NCBI GenBank assembly: GCA_900552465.1
Contig: URZO01000040.1
Location: forward strand, 1 to 34,385
Direction: 5' to 3'
Length of the DNA: 34,385 nucleotides
From: an uncultured Parabacteroides sp.
GTDB lineage: Bacteria > Bacteroidota > Bacteroidia > Bacteroidales > Tannerellaceae
Shown here: positions 27,801-34,377 of the stretch, one piece after another
How the letters are laid out: every line of letters starts with the position of its first letter
Numbering within the stretch: position 1 is the first letter of the stretch
Position numbers and translations under genes: made by a program
Notes under the pieces: generated by a model
Database searches by the model: none
What the model was told of the DNA's origin: nothing
The model's input: only the letters and a program-made list of their open reading frames with translations

Positions 27801-27933
27801 GAGGTTCACCGGTAGCATCCACTACAGTACCTTTTATGGTTTTTTGCTGTGCGAACGCTGTAGCTGTAAACATGACGCAAAGCAAAAAGCAGCCGAGCGT
27901 CCTAAAAAGATGGTTTAAAGAATATCTTTTCAT
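24850..27933 (-). CDS. SusC-like TonB-dependent transporter, pair 3
   Basis: A 1027-residue SusC/RagA-family transporter, near-identical to copy 1. It has a signal peptide to about Ala28, the regulatory-like domain, TonB box EEVVVVGYG, plug and barrel ending NFGVQATF. In the plug it has TTNLTNGMVGRMPGV, as in copy 2, where copy 1 has TTNLSNSIVGRMPGV, a small hint of exchange between copies. It is the first pair transcribed in the array and stands divergent from an XRE-type regulator. Its promoter is the best of the three. Confidence 0.95.
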   Translation of the reverse strand: MKRYSLNHLFRTLGCFLLCVMFTATAFAQQKTIKGTVVDATGEPLIGVNVSVKGTTIGIITDIDGNYTLEVPSNSTIVFSYIGYQTQEIAAGNQSSINVTLKEDTQKLEEVVVVGYGVQKKVTVTGSVASVTGEELKASPTTNLTNGMVGRMPGVIGFQTADEPGGGGTTIRIRGTNSLGSNDPLVVIDGVPDRDGGMNRLNPTEIESISVLKDASAAIYGARAANGVVLITTKRGKEGKPVVSFNASAGFSQPTRLPKMTNSYEYATMLNEVLPGSFSDEQLEGFRTHANPWKYPDTNWFDEIVKTASPLYRADIGISGGTDKVKYYANFGANGEDGLYRNSANRYDQYSLRTNLDVKTSQYVDFQLGVTARLEDTKYPAKSAGDIFGAARRSRPDQVAWWPTGEPGPAVERGDNPAVTSTDLAGFDHYKNQYIQNNLSVNVKVPWIEGLTLRGNASYDIHFENRRLMKKPVYLYTWDGTNESSEGLSASKQWLDTPQLERKHSEQLGWMLNGLIDYNRTFGQHTVGVTFGMEGQKKQYEETWAFRQGFISDSKPELSLGGEEGQSARGYSWKETRLNYFGRVSYNYLERYLFEFVWRADGSYRFPKENRYGFFPGVSAAWRVSEEGWWKENVRFIDYFKLRGSVSQTGNDALVDGDGNYDHSIQYLTTYAFNNAGTTFGGVENKRLYPSRTPNPNITWEVGTTYNVGLDFKFLQNRLSWETDVFYHKRTNMLISRNASLPEITGITLPRENLGEMKNRGFESLVSWQDRVGEVEYGASLNMTYARNKITFWDEVQNVPEYQFSTGRPVGSRNLLLYVADGIFHTQAEIDEAREKGLLYSDNTVPGDIRFKDMNGDGKIDGLDRVRPEKNQEPRFVAGLTLTARWKGWDVMMLWQGATGAEVYIETWSGLVGNFLKSDFDKRWTPENPYSEGPRTWDRENQYWINNDNTYFMRNANYLRLKNVELGYTFKLEGLKKAGISNLRLYANGTNLITIDGVKDADPEQRDASLGGYPLRKIINFGVQATF

Positions 27934-27974
27934 GTTTTTTGAGATTAAATGAATATAAGGTTAAAAAAACAATA

Positions 27975-27990
27975 AGGACATTGCTGTCCT
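27975..27990 (-). promoter_or_regulatory. susC3 leader hairpin (attenuator candidate)
   Basis: AGGACA, loop TTGC, TGTCCT, followed on the minus strand by TATTGTTTTTTTAACC, about 42 nt before the start codon. Same stem as at susC2, with one loop change. Confidence 0.55.
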
Positions 27991-28241
27991 GCTAAAAAAT
28001 TGGAATTAAAATTTTACGTGATCATAGGCAACAAGTATTAAGTGAAACAATATTTCATGAAAATTCATTACGTTTGATTATTTAATATTTACAATAAGCC
28101 AGTTGTTCTCTTCTTCGTTGTCGTTCTTTAAAATTTTTTGACCTCATGGTTCTCTTTCTATCGGTTAACAACTTTATAGTAAGGATCGTATGTCTTAAAG
28201 TAAATATACTCTCTGTTAATAGTTATGAATTCAATCGGGGA

Positions 28242-28272
28242 CAAAGATATTACAAAATGTTATATATGCAAA
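28242..28272 (-). promoter_or_regulatory. susC3 promoter
   Basis: On the minus strand, TTTG (28272-28269), 19 bp, TATCTTTG (28249-28242), matching the Bacteroidota consensus in full. Start of transcription near 28235 gives a leader of about 300 nt. Confidence 0.8.
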
Positions 28273-28295
28273 AATATTTGCAATAAAATATTGCA
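28267..28295. promoter_or_regulatory. Operator-like dyads between susC3 and the XRE gene
   Basis: TGCAAA-AATA-TTTGCA (28267-28282) covers the susC3 -33 box, and TGCAATA-AAA-TATTGCA (28279-28295) overlaps it. Both occur in the same arrangement at susC2. They lie between two divergent genes, a usual place for a repressor or activator site; the XRE protein is the obvious candidate (inference). Confidence 0.55.
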
Positions 28296-28338
28296 GGGGG
28301 TATTTCGATTGTTCTTGAAAAATCGTTAATTTGGTCTT

Positions 28339-28674
28339 ATGAAAAGGTTATTAGACAATATTGATGCGATAAGAAGAAGTAAAGGCTATTCACAGGAATA
28401 CATAGCCGCACAAATCGGAATGAAACAGGCTGGTTTTAGCCTGATTATGTCGGGAGAACGAGAGCTAAAATATAGCACCTTATTGCAAATTGCAAAGGTG
28501 TTGCAGGTGTCTGTAATAGATATTATTACATTTCCGGAAAAGTATGTCCCAGCAGCCGGAAACGGGGTGTCGACGGAGGCTGTGTTGCAGATAAAAATTG
28601 AAAGTGAGAAGAAAGACCAGATCCTGAATATTATATTGGGGGAACAGATCGCAGGTTTGCTGAAATCGAAATGA
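28339..28674 (+). CDS. XRE-family helix-turn-helix regulator
   Basis: A 111-residue Cro/CI-type DNA-binding protein. The HTH covers about residues 5-62 (IRRSKGYSQEYIAAQIGMKQAGFSLIMSGER... followed by LLQIAKVLQVSVIDII). The short C-terminal part (about 65-111) is charged and may dimerise. It is transcribed away from susC3, and the shared dyads at the susC2 and susC3 promoters are possible sites. It is not a typical polysaccharide-locus regulator (sigma/anti-sigma, SusR or hybrid two-component), so a role in the susCD array is plausible but open. It is followed after 13 bp by a tRNA on the other strand. Confidence 0.85.
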   Translation: MKRLLDNIDAIRRSKGYSQEYIAAQIGMKQAGFSLIMSGERELKYSTLLQIAKVLQVSVIDIITFPEKYVPAAGNGVSTEAVLQIKIESEKKDQILNIILGEQIAGLLKSK

Positions 28675-28687
28675 CTGCTTGAGAGGG

Positions 28688-28760
28688 CACGGAAGGAGAG
28701 GCTCGAACTCCCGACACCTGGTTTTGGAGACCAGTGCTCTACCGACTGAGCTACTTCCGT
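28688..28760 (-). tRNA. tRNA-Trp (anticodon CCA)
   Basis: A full 73-nt cloverleaf on the minus strand: acceptor ACGGAAG/CTTCCGT (7 perfect pairs), D-arm GCTC/GAGC, anticodon stem CTGGT/ACCAG with loop CTCCAAA (anticodon CCA at 28727-28725), variable GTGTC, T-arm GGGAG-TTCGAGC-CTCTC with one G-U pair, and discriminator G. The CCA end is not encoded, as is usual in Bacteroidota. Confidence 0.96.
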
Positions 28761-28823
28761 GTTTGCGGGTGCAAAGGTAAGAGATTATTTTGAATAACCA
28801 AGCCCTTAATATGAAATCTTCGC

Positions 28824-28855
28824 TTTGTACATTGAGAATGTTTTGAATATCTTTG
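28824..28855 (+). promoter_or_regulatory. Promoter of the glutamine synthetase gene
   Basis: TTTG (28824-28827), 20 bp, TATCTTTG (28848-28855): a complete Bacteroidota promoter. Transcription should start near 28862, which rules out the GTG at 28857 as start codon and supports the ATG at 28884. Confidence 0.8.
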
Positions 28856-28883
28856 TGTGTTCCATAAATCAATCAACAAAAAC

Positions 28884-30386
28884 ATGAAAAACGAATTAGA
28901 AATGAACGCCAACCTTTTGGTTGAGCATCTTCAGAAACCTTCTTCTGAGTTTACTAAGGCTGATATCGTATCTTATATAAAGGATAAAGGTATCCGGATG
29001 GTGAACTTTATGTATCCGGCCGGTGACGGCCGGTTGAAAACGCTGAATTTTGTGATTAACAATGCGGCCTATCTGGATGCGATCCTGACTTGCGGCGAGC
29101 GTGTGGACGGCTCCAGCCTTTTCTCGTTTATCGAGGCGGGCAGTAGCGATCTGTATGTGATTCCGCGTTTCCGGACAGCGTTTGTCGATCCTTTCTCCGA
29201 ACTGCCGACTTTGAGTATGTTGTGCTCGTTCTTTAATAAGGATGGAGAACCGCTGGAAAGTTCCCCTGAATATACGTTGCACAAAGCAAGCAAGGCTTTT
29301 ACGGATGTGACCGGCATGGAGTTCGAGGCGATGGGCGAGTTGGAGTACTATGTAATCGCAGAAGAGGAAGAACTCTTCCCGGCTACGGACCAGCGTGGCT
29401 ATCACGAATCAGGACCGTATGCAAAGTTCAACCAGTTCCGTACGCAATGTATGCAGTATATCGCACAGGCGGGCGGACAGATCAAATACGGACATTCGGA
29501 AGTGGGTAATTTTACCTTGAACGGGAAGATATACGAGCAGAATGAGATCGAGTTTCTGCCGACGAGAGTGGAAGACGCTGCCGACCAGTTGATGATTGCC
29601 AAATGGGTGATCCGGAATCTGGCATACGAATATGGCCTTGACATTACTTTTGCCCCGAAGATCACGGCGGGAAAGGCCGGTTCCGGTTTACATATTCACA
29701 TGCGCATTATGAAGGATGGAAAGAATCAGATGTTGCAGGATGGCGTTTTGTCGGAAACTGCCCGCCGGGCGATTGCCGGGATGATGAAGCTGGCACCGTC
29801 TATTACGGCATTCGGTAATACCAATCCGACTTCTTATTTCCGTCTGGTTCCCCATCAGGAGGCGCCGACTAATATTTGTTGGGGCGATCGTAACCGTTCT
29901 GTTTTGGTGCGCGTTCCGTTGGGATGGGCTGCCAAGAAAGATATGTGTTCGCTGGCGAATCCGCTTGAGGCGGACAGCCATTACGATACGACACAAAAGC
30001 AGACGGTCGAGATGCGTTCGCCGGACGGTTCGGCCGATCTTTATCAATTGCTGGCAGGGTTGGCAGTCGCTTGCCGTCACGGATTCGAGATCCCGGATGC
30101 GTTGGATGTGGCGGAAAAGACGTATGTGAATGTGAATATCCACCAGAAAGAAAACAAGGCGCGCTTAGAGTCTTTGGAGCAGTTGCCGGACAGTTGTGTC
30201 GCTTCGGCTCAACGTCTGCAACAGCAAAGGGCGATATTCGAGCAGTATAATGTGTTCAGCCCGAGCATGATCGACGGTATCATCAAGAAACTGGAAGGTT
30301 ATTGTGACACGACGTTACGCAAAGATCTCGAAGATCATACCGAAGGAATGCTGGAACTGGTGAACCGGTATTTCCATTGCGGATAA
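28884..30386 (+). CDS. Glutamine synthetase family protein (GS type I-like)
   Basis: A 500-residue member of the glutamine synthetase family, which joins ammonia to glutamate using ATP. The N-terminal beta-grasp region includes VNFMYPAGDGRLKTLNF. The catalytic barrel shows ELEYYV and NEIEF (metal-binding glutamates), AGKAGSGLHIHM (glutamate and ammonia side), NPTSYFRLVPHQEAP (ATP/phosphate side) and VEMRSPDGSADLY near the end. The order matches type I enzymes rather than the about 730-residue type III common in Bacteroides. The substrate could be glutamate or a related amine, because GS-like ligases for other amines share this fold. It has its own strong promoter and converges on the next gene with 8 bp between stops; I see no hairpin there. 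Confidence 0.88.
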   Translation: MKNELEMNANLLVEHLQKPSSEFTKADIVSYIKDKGIRMVNFMYPAGDGRLKTLNFVINNAAYLDAILTCGERVDGSSLFSFIEAGSSDLYVIPRFRTAFVDPFSELPTLSMLCSFFNKDGEPLESSPEYTLHKASKAFTDVTGMEFEAMGELEYYVIAEEEELFPATDQRGYHESGPYAKFNQFRTQCMQYIAQAGGQIKYGHSEVGNFTLNGKIYEQNEIEFLPTRVEDAADQLMIAKWVIRNLAYEYGLDITFAPKITAGKAGSGLHIHMRIMKDGKNQMLQDGVLSETARRAIAGMMKLAPSITAFGNTNPTSYFRLVPHQEAPTNICWGDRNRSVLVRVPLGWAAKKDMCSLANPLEADSHYDTTQKQTVEMRSPDGSADLYQLLAGLAVACRHGFEIPDALDVAEKTYVNVNIHQKENKARLESLEQLPDSCVASAQRLQQQRAIFEQYNVFSPSMIDGIIKKLEGYCDTTLRKDLEDHTEGMLELVNRYFHCG

Positions 30387-30394
30387 ATCATCCT

Positions 30395-30979
30395 TTATAT
30401 CATCTTTAAATCTTCGAACATAGCCTTATACGCTGCGGCCTTTTCCTCCAATGGCTTCGGGTAAGCCCGGGAGGAAGAGGGCATGCGGTAGAGGCGGAAG
30501 ATACGGCCGGACAGGGTAAACCGGGAATAAGAGCCGACTTTGGGCTCTTCTACCGGAGGCAGCATGGCAATCAGTGTGTCCATTGCTTTTTGACCTGTTA
30601 CGACGATCGCTTCGCATGCGGGGATTTTAGCCAGGACTTCGGCCGGGTCCAGCGGGGTGACAACCTGAAGGAAGTTGTCGGACGCATTGCCTTTCAGACG
30701 GATCACCTCCATCGCCGTATCGCCGATCCCGATCCCTTTTTCCCGGCAGAAGGCTTTCGCTTTCTCTTCGCTGAAAGCCTTCTTTGTTTCCAGAAAGTAT
30801 TCCTTATTATTGTAGAAAATCAGGCCGAGTATCCGCCACATGTCGTTTTGGATATTCGGGTAATAGAAGTTCATCGACCAGCGTACACGCGGAGGCGGGA
30901 AGCTCCCTAACATCAGTAACTTCGTGTTCTCCGGCAGGAAGAATCCTAAAGGATGTTGCTCGACCTCTCTCTTTTCCAT
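30395..30979 (-). CDS. Uracil-DNA glycosylase family protein (Mug-like)
   Basis: A 194-residue member of the uracil-DNA glycosylase superfamily, which removes damaged or mismatched bases from DNA. LMLGSFPPP near residue 22 is the first active-site loop, followed by NFYYPNIQNDMWRILG, which stacks the base. The second loop appears as MPSSSRAYPKP near residue 167, in place of the HPS motif of canonical enzymes. These features point to the Mug/TDG-like side of the family; the exact lesion is unknown. Its ATG shares one base with the stop of the upstream gene (TAATG), so translation is probably coupled. Confidence 0.82.
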   Translation of the reverse strand: MEKREVEQHPLGFFLPENTKLLMLGSFPPPRVRWSMNFYYPNIQNDMWRILGLIFYNNKEYFLETKKAFSEEKAKAFCREKGIGIGDTAMEVIRLKGNASDNFLQVVTPLDPAEVLAKIPACEAIVVTGQKAMDTLIAMLPPVEEPKVGSYSRFTLSGRIFRLYRMPSSSRAYPKPLEEKAAAYKAMFEDLKMI

Positions 30980-31614
30980 TATTTATCTTCTTTCCTTTGT
31001 CTCTTGGCATCTTCTTTTGCCATCAACACGACATTGTAGACAAAATCGGTCATCCATTCTTCCGAGTAGCCGAGTGTCTCTTTGTATTTCCGTATTCTCC
31101 AGGCTACTTTCTGCACGCTGACCTCTTTCCATTCCGAGCGGGTTACGATTTCGTGGATGGTCTTTTGTGTCTGGGCGTATAACAGTTTCTTTACCAGCAT
31201 GGAAAAGCGGAACTTCCATTGCATCAGGTTGTCCAGTAGCGAGAACAGGTCGTTGTTGAATCCCTGGTACATGATGAAATAAGATTTGATGTCGTTCTGC
31301 GTCCGGCAGTTCTTTTTGATGGAAGCATCGATTTCTTTGAAGAAGTTTTCGTTCAAGCCGTATTCCTGCATCAGTATTTTGCGGGCACGCGATTTCTCGG
31401 CGATTCCTAACTTGTTGTTCTGTGTCGGGATTTTAAGCATCCGCTTGAACAGTGCCATATCGTTCAGTATGTTGAGGTTGGTGATCCCTAATTGTACGGC
31501 CATCACTGCCTGGTAATACACGCGGATCAGTGTCACAAACTCCTCGACGGAACCTTTCGATGCGACTGTTGTTTCTTCTTCTTTCTTCTTGAATAGTTTG
31601 GAAATGATATTCAT
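30979..31614 (-). CDS. Conserved hypothetical protein, 211 residues
   Basis: I do not recognise this protein. It is soluble, mostly helical and highly charged, with a Lys/Glu-rich start (FKKKEEE) and end (KRQRKED), and no signal peptide or membrane segment. A central stretch (SYFIMYQGFNNDLFSLLDNLMQWKFRFSMLVKKLL) looks like a helix pair. It is co-transcribed with the glycosylase-like gene, overlapping it by one base, which may hint at a shared role, but nothing in the sequence shows a DNA-related function. The TAnnTTTG box about 30 bp upstream supports the start at 31614. Confidence 0.75.
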   Translation of the reverse strand: MNIISKLFKKKEEETTVASKGSVEEFVTLIRVYYQAVMAVQLGITNLNILNDMALFKRMLKIPTQNNKLGIAEKSRARKILMQEYGLNENFFKEIDASIKKNCRTQNDIKSYFIMYQGFNNDLFSLLDNLMQWKFRFSMLVKKLLYAQTQKTIHEIVTRSEWKEVSVQKVAWRIRKYKETLGYSEEWMTDFVYNVVLMAKEDAKRQRKEDK

Positions 31615-31642
31615 TTGTATGTTCGTTATGATAATTCGGGGG

Positions 31643-31650
31643 CAAATATA
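31643..31650 (-). promoter_or_regulatory. -7 box of the 211-residue gene and UDG operon
   Basis: TATATTTG on the minus strand, a match to TAnnTTTG. No clear -33 box is found at the right distance. It lies in the 67-bp gap after the MgtC-family gene. Confidence 0.45.
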
Positions 31651-31681
31651 CTAAAACTTGTCCCGCCGACAGGCATTCTTC

Positions 31682-32344
31682 CTACTCAATTCGTTCGATC
31701 GTTATCTCAGGGAATGTTTCCGTGAACCAGAGGAGCGGGCTGTCGTCCGAATATTTCCTGGCTTTCACGACTAATGATACGAGGTAAGTGTTTGTTGCCG
31801 TATGGCTTAACTCCTTTAGCTCGTAAGAGGCGAGCAGATAGCCCCGTTCGGATATGACGGGGATAATCTTTTTAATAATATCTTTCTCTGTCGTGGAAAA
31901 AACGATCAGCGAACTTTTCATCCCTACACTTTTGAAGATAACGCTCAGCAGTTCCAGGCCGACCAGCGTGAGGATGGTGGCAGCGATGCTGATGCCGTAC
32001 ATACCGGCCCCGCAAGCCAGCCCGATTCCGGCCGTTGCCCAGATCCCGGCGGCAGTGGTCAGACCACGTACGAACTGTTTCTGTATGATGATGGTGCCGG
32101 CCCCGATAAAACCGATGCCGCTGACGACCTGTGCCGCTACACGGCTCGGGTCGAGCGAAACGCTGTCTTCCAGGATGATTTGCTGGAAACCGTATTGCGA
32201 AACGATCATAATCAGTGCACTTCCCAACGATACGAGGAAATGAGTGCGGTAACCGGCCTCTTTAGCCCTGTATTCCCTGTCGAGTCCGATCACGGCTCCC
32301 AGGACACCGGCTACGAATAGCCTTAAAATGAAATCCCATATCAT
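31682..32344 (-). CDS. MgtC/SapB-family membrane protein
   Basis: A 220-residue inner-membrane protein. The N-terminal about 140 residues hold five or so hydrophobic helices, with the family signature GLDREYRAKEAGYRTH in the first loop and GIGFIGAGTIIIQ and GLTTAAGIWATAGIGLACGAGMY after it. The last about 80 residues form an ACT-like cytoplasmic tail. MgtC-type proteins are linked to growth at low magnesium and to control of membrane energetics; the biochemical role is not settled. It starts 14 bp after the nhaD stop, so the two form an operon of ion-homeostasis genes. Confidence 0.9.
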   Translation of the reverse strand: MIWDFILRLFVAGVLGAVIGLDREYRAKEAGYRTHFLVSLGSALIMIVSQYGFQQIILEDSVSLDPSRVAAQVVSGIGFIGAGTIIIQKQFVRGLTTAAGIWATAGIGLACGAGMYGISIAATILTLVGLELLSVIFKSVGMKSSLIVFSTTEKDIIKKIIPVISERGYLLASYELKELSHTATNTYLVSLVVKARKYSDDSPLLWFTETFPEITIERIE

Positions 32345-32358
32345 GATAAAGTCCTCAT

Positions 32359-33789
32359 CTATATACCTAATATTATATTCTGTAATATATAAACGGCTGC
32401 GCCTGACAGATAGCCGGCCATCGCAAGCAGGGAAATCCGTTTCAGGTACCAGAGGAAATTGATCTTTTCCAGCCCCATTACGACGACTCCTGCGGCGGAA
32501 CCGATGATCAGCATACTGCCTCCGACACCGGCACAGTATGCAAGGAACTGCCAGAACACGCCGTCTTGCACGAAATGAGCCATGTAAACCGGATCGGCTG
32601 CCGTCGCAACCATCGCTTCCGAAGCAATCGGGTACATGCCGATAGCGCCGGCGACGAGCGGAACGTTGTCGACAACGGCCGAAAGTGTCCCGATTATCAG
32701 GTTGACTGCATATACATTTCCAATCGTGTCGTCAAGCCAGAGAGAGAAGCTACCCAAAACGCCACTGCAACGCAACGCGTCTACAGCCAGCAGGATACCG
32801 AGGAAAAACATCAGGGTCGCCCCGTCGATGCGGCTGACCACTTTCGACAGGCGCAGTTTCAGGTCTTCGTTGATCGGCATCCGCCGGTACATCAGTTCGG
32901 TGAAAACCCACAGGATTCCGACTCCCATCAAAATACCCATGAACGGAGGCAGATGCGTGAGTGTCTTGAATACCGGCACGAACAGCAGGCAGAACACGCC
33001 GATGCAAAGAATCGCCAACTTTTCATTCGCCTTCAATACCTTTAATAAAAGGTTGTCCCTGTTTTCCTCGAATGCGTTGGGCGGCGTCACCTCTCCGTGC
33101 AGATAGCGGGATACGATCAGCACCGGGACCAATGCCGACACGATGCTGGGCAGAAGCAGATGCGGGATGGTTGCCGAAGTCGATATGTTTCCTCTGACCC
33201 ACAACATGATGGTTGTCACATCGCCGATAGGCGACCAGGCTCCGCCGCTATTGGCTGCAATCACAATGATGCTGCCGAAAACCCAGCGTTCCTTGTAGTT
33301 CCCGATTAGTTTCCGGATCAGCATAACCATTACGATAGATGTGGTCAGGTTGTCCAGTACGGCCGACATGAAGAATGTTATGGTAGCGATAACGAATAAT
33401 AGTTTACGTTTGCTATTGGTCGTGATGCGGTTGGTGATAAACATGAAGCCTCCGTGCGAGTCGACCAGTTCGACAGTGATCATCGCTCCGATCAGGAAGA
33501 TCAAAGTTTCGGCAATCTCGCCGATACTGTCCAGTATCTGATGGTCGATCACGAAGCGGATACATTGGTCGGCGTATGGCAAATCCCTCATGAAAGGGAA
33601 AGCGTCTAAGAAAAGCTTAAACTCTTCGGCGGAAGCCGTCGGGATAAATTGTGGTGATCCGAAGGTGTATAAGACCCAAAGGATTGTCCCTGTCAGGAGC
33701 GCTGTTCCCGCCTTATTTATTTTTAGCGGATGTTCCAATGCGATAAGTAAATACCCTGCCAGGAACACAATGATCATTGCTGTCAACAT
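32359..33789 (-). CDS. nhaD: NhaD-type Na+/H+ antiporter
   Basis: A 476-residue inner-membrane antiporter of the NhaD group (ion transporter superfamily), exchanging internal Na+ or Li+ for protons. It has about a dozen hydrophobic segments. Family motifs are clear: VLDNLTTSIVMVMLIRKL, ANSGGAWSPIGDVTTIMLW and VDNVPLVAGAIGMYP, the first and last being the paired discontinuous-helix motifs that bind the ion. Length and termini are normal. It is the first gene of a two-gene operon with the MgtC-family gene. Confidence 0.93.
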   Translation of the reverse strand: MLTAMIIVFLAGYLLIALEHPLKINKAGTALLTGTILWVLYTFGSPQFIPTASAEEFKLFLDAFPFMRDLPYADQCIRFVIDHQILDSIGEIAETLIFLIGAMITVELVDSHGGFMFITNRITTNSKRKLLFVIATITFFMSAVLDNLTTSIVMVMLIRKLIGNYKERWVFGSIIVIAANSGGAWSPIGDVTTIMLWVRGNISTSATIPHLLLPSIVSALVPVLIVSRYLHGEVTPPNAFEENRDNLLLKVLKANEKLAILCIGVFCLLFVPVFKTLTHLPPFMGILMGVGILWVFTELMYRRMPINEDLKLRLSKVVSRIDGATLMFFLGILLAVDALRCSGVLGSFSLWLDDTIGNVYAVNLIIGTLSAVVDNVPLVAGAIGMYPIASEAMVATAADPVYMAHFVQDGVFWQFLAYCAGVGGSMLIIGSAAGVVVMGLEKINFLWYLKRISLLAMAGYLSGAAVYILQNIILGI

Positions 33790-33818
33790 GATATTTGTAT
33801 TTATTGTCTTTATCTCCG

Positions 33819-33826
33819 CAAAATTA
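33819..33826 (-). promoter_or_regulatory. -7 box of nhaD
   Basis: TAATTTTG on the minus strand fits TAnnTTTG; a leader of about 20-25 nt would follow. No good -33 element is seen. Confidence 0.4.
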
Positions 33827-34007
33827 TCAATTAATATGGAACTAACACTGTTGTAGAGATGCTTTTTCTAAATATAAATGTAACCGGATTTTCATTCCCT
33901 GTAACACCTTAGTCATTATGTTGAAATGCAGTTAGAGGACTTTTGTAGCGGAAATACATTTATCCACTAAATATAGTTATGTATGAAAAAAAGTTTACAT
34001 TCTTAAT

Positions 34008-34313
34008 GTGCAGTCTCTGATTGCTGCCACACTTGTTTCTTTAACGGCTGGCGTACAGCCACTTTCCGCACAGGACGCTATTACGTTGAAAAAGTCTGAC
34101 TTCTCCGTCCCTACCTGGACGAAGTTGTTGCGCACTTCGAAGGCAACCGATGGCAAGCTGCCTTTCAGTATTAATATGACGATAAACGGCGATCTGGTTA
34201 AGGTTGCCAGAAACAGCAACGAAGTGAATGTAAGTTCGCTGGCGACCGGTATGTATGTAGTAAAAATCACTGCCGGGAATGACTTGTTCTTCTCCAAAGT
34301 AATGAAGAAATAA
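34008..34313 (+). CDS. Small secreted protein with T9SS-like tail; start out of frame
   Basis: The open frame from a GTG gives 101 residues with a hydrophobic signal core (LIAATLVSLTAGV) and a likely cleavage site LSAQD, but no basic start. An ATG at 33983 followed by seven As is one base out of frame and stops after seven codons. With six As the two join to give MKKVYILNVQSLIAATLV, a normal signal peptide. So this is either a frameshifted gene, a slippage-controlled one, or a sequence error. The C-terminal about 40 residues (INGDLVKV...NEVNVSSLATGMYVVKITAGN...KVMKK) resemble a type IX secretion (type A) sorting domain. Beyond that I do not recognise it. Confidence 0.6.
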   Translation: MQSLIAATLVSLTAGVQPLSAQDAITLKKSDFSVPTWTKLLRTSKATDGKLPFSINMTINGDLVKVARNSNEVNVSSLATGMYVVKITAGNDLFFSKVMKK

Positions 34314-34357
34314 CGGCTTCTTTTCCCCGATTTATTCGGATGTAATCAGATTTTTTC

Positions 34358-34377
34358 CGGCAGGTATTTGCCTGCCG
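34358..34377. terminator. Hairpin after the small secreted protein gene
   Basis: CGGCAGG and CCTGCCG form a perfect 7-bp stem with loop TATTTG, about 45 bp after the stop. No U-run follows on the plus strand before the window ends (ACAATTGT), so terminator function is uncertain. Confidence 0.35.

Larger units (their letters stand above)
27934..28338. other. Divergent intergenic region, susC3 / XRE gene
   Basis: A 405-bp stretch holding the susC3 leader, hairpin, promoter and dyads. For the XRE gene on the plus strand only a weak promoter-like pair is seen, TTTC (28303), 19 bp, TTAATTTG (28326-28333), which would leave almost no leader before the ATG at 28339. Nothing else is recognisable. 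Confidence 0.55.

Noticed and set aside
28688..28760. tRNA-Trp as the attachment site of an island.
   Set aside because: No integrase gene lies nearby and no second copy of the tRNA 3' end was noticed in the window.
28480..28872. A 130-codon minus-strand frame across the tRNA and XRE genes.
   Set aside because: It runs through a perfect tRNA gene and the antisense of an HTH protein; not a real gene.
28857..28883. GTG at 28857 as the glutamine synthetase start.
   Set aside because: It lies directly after the -7 box, upstream of the expected transcription start; the ATG at 28884 fits better.
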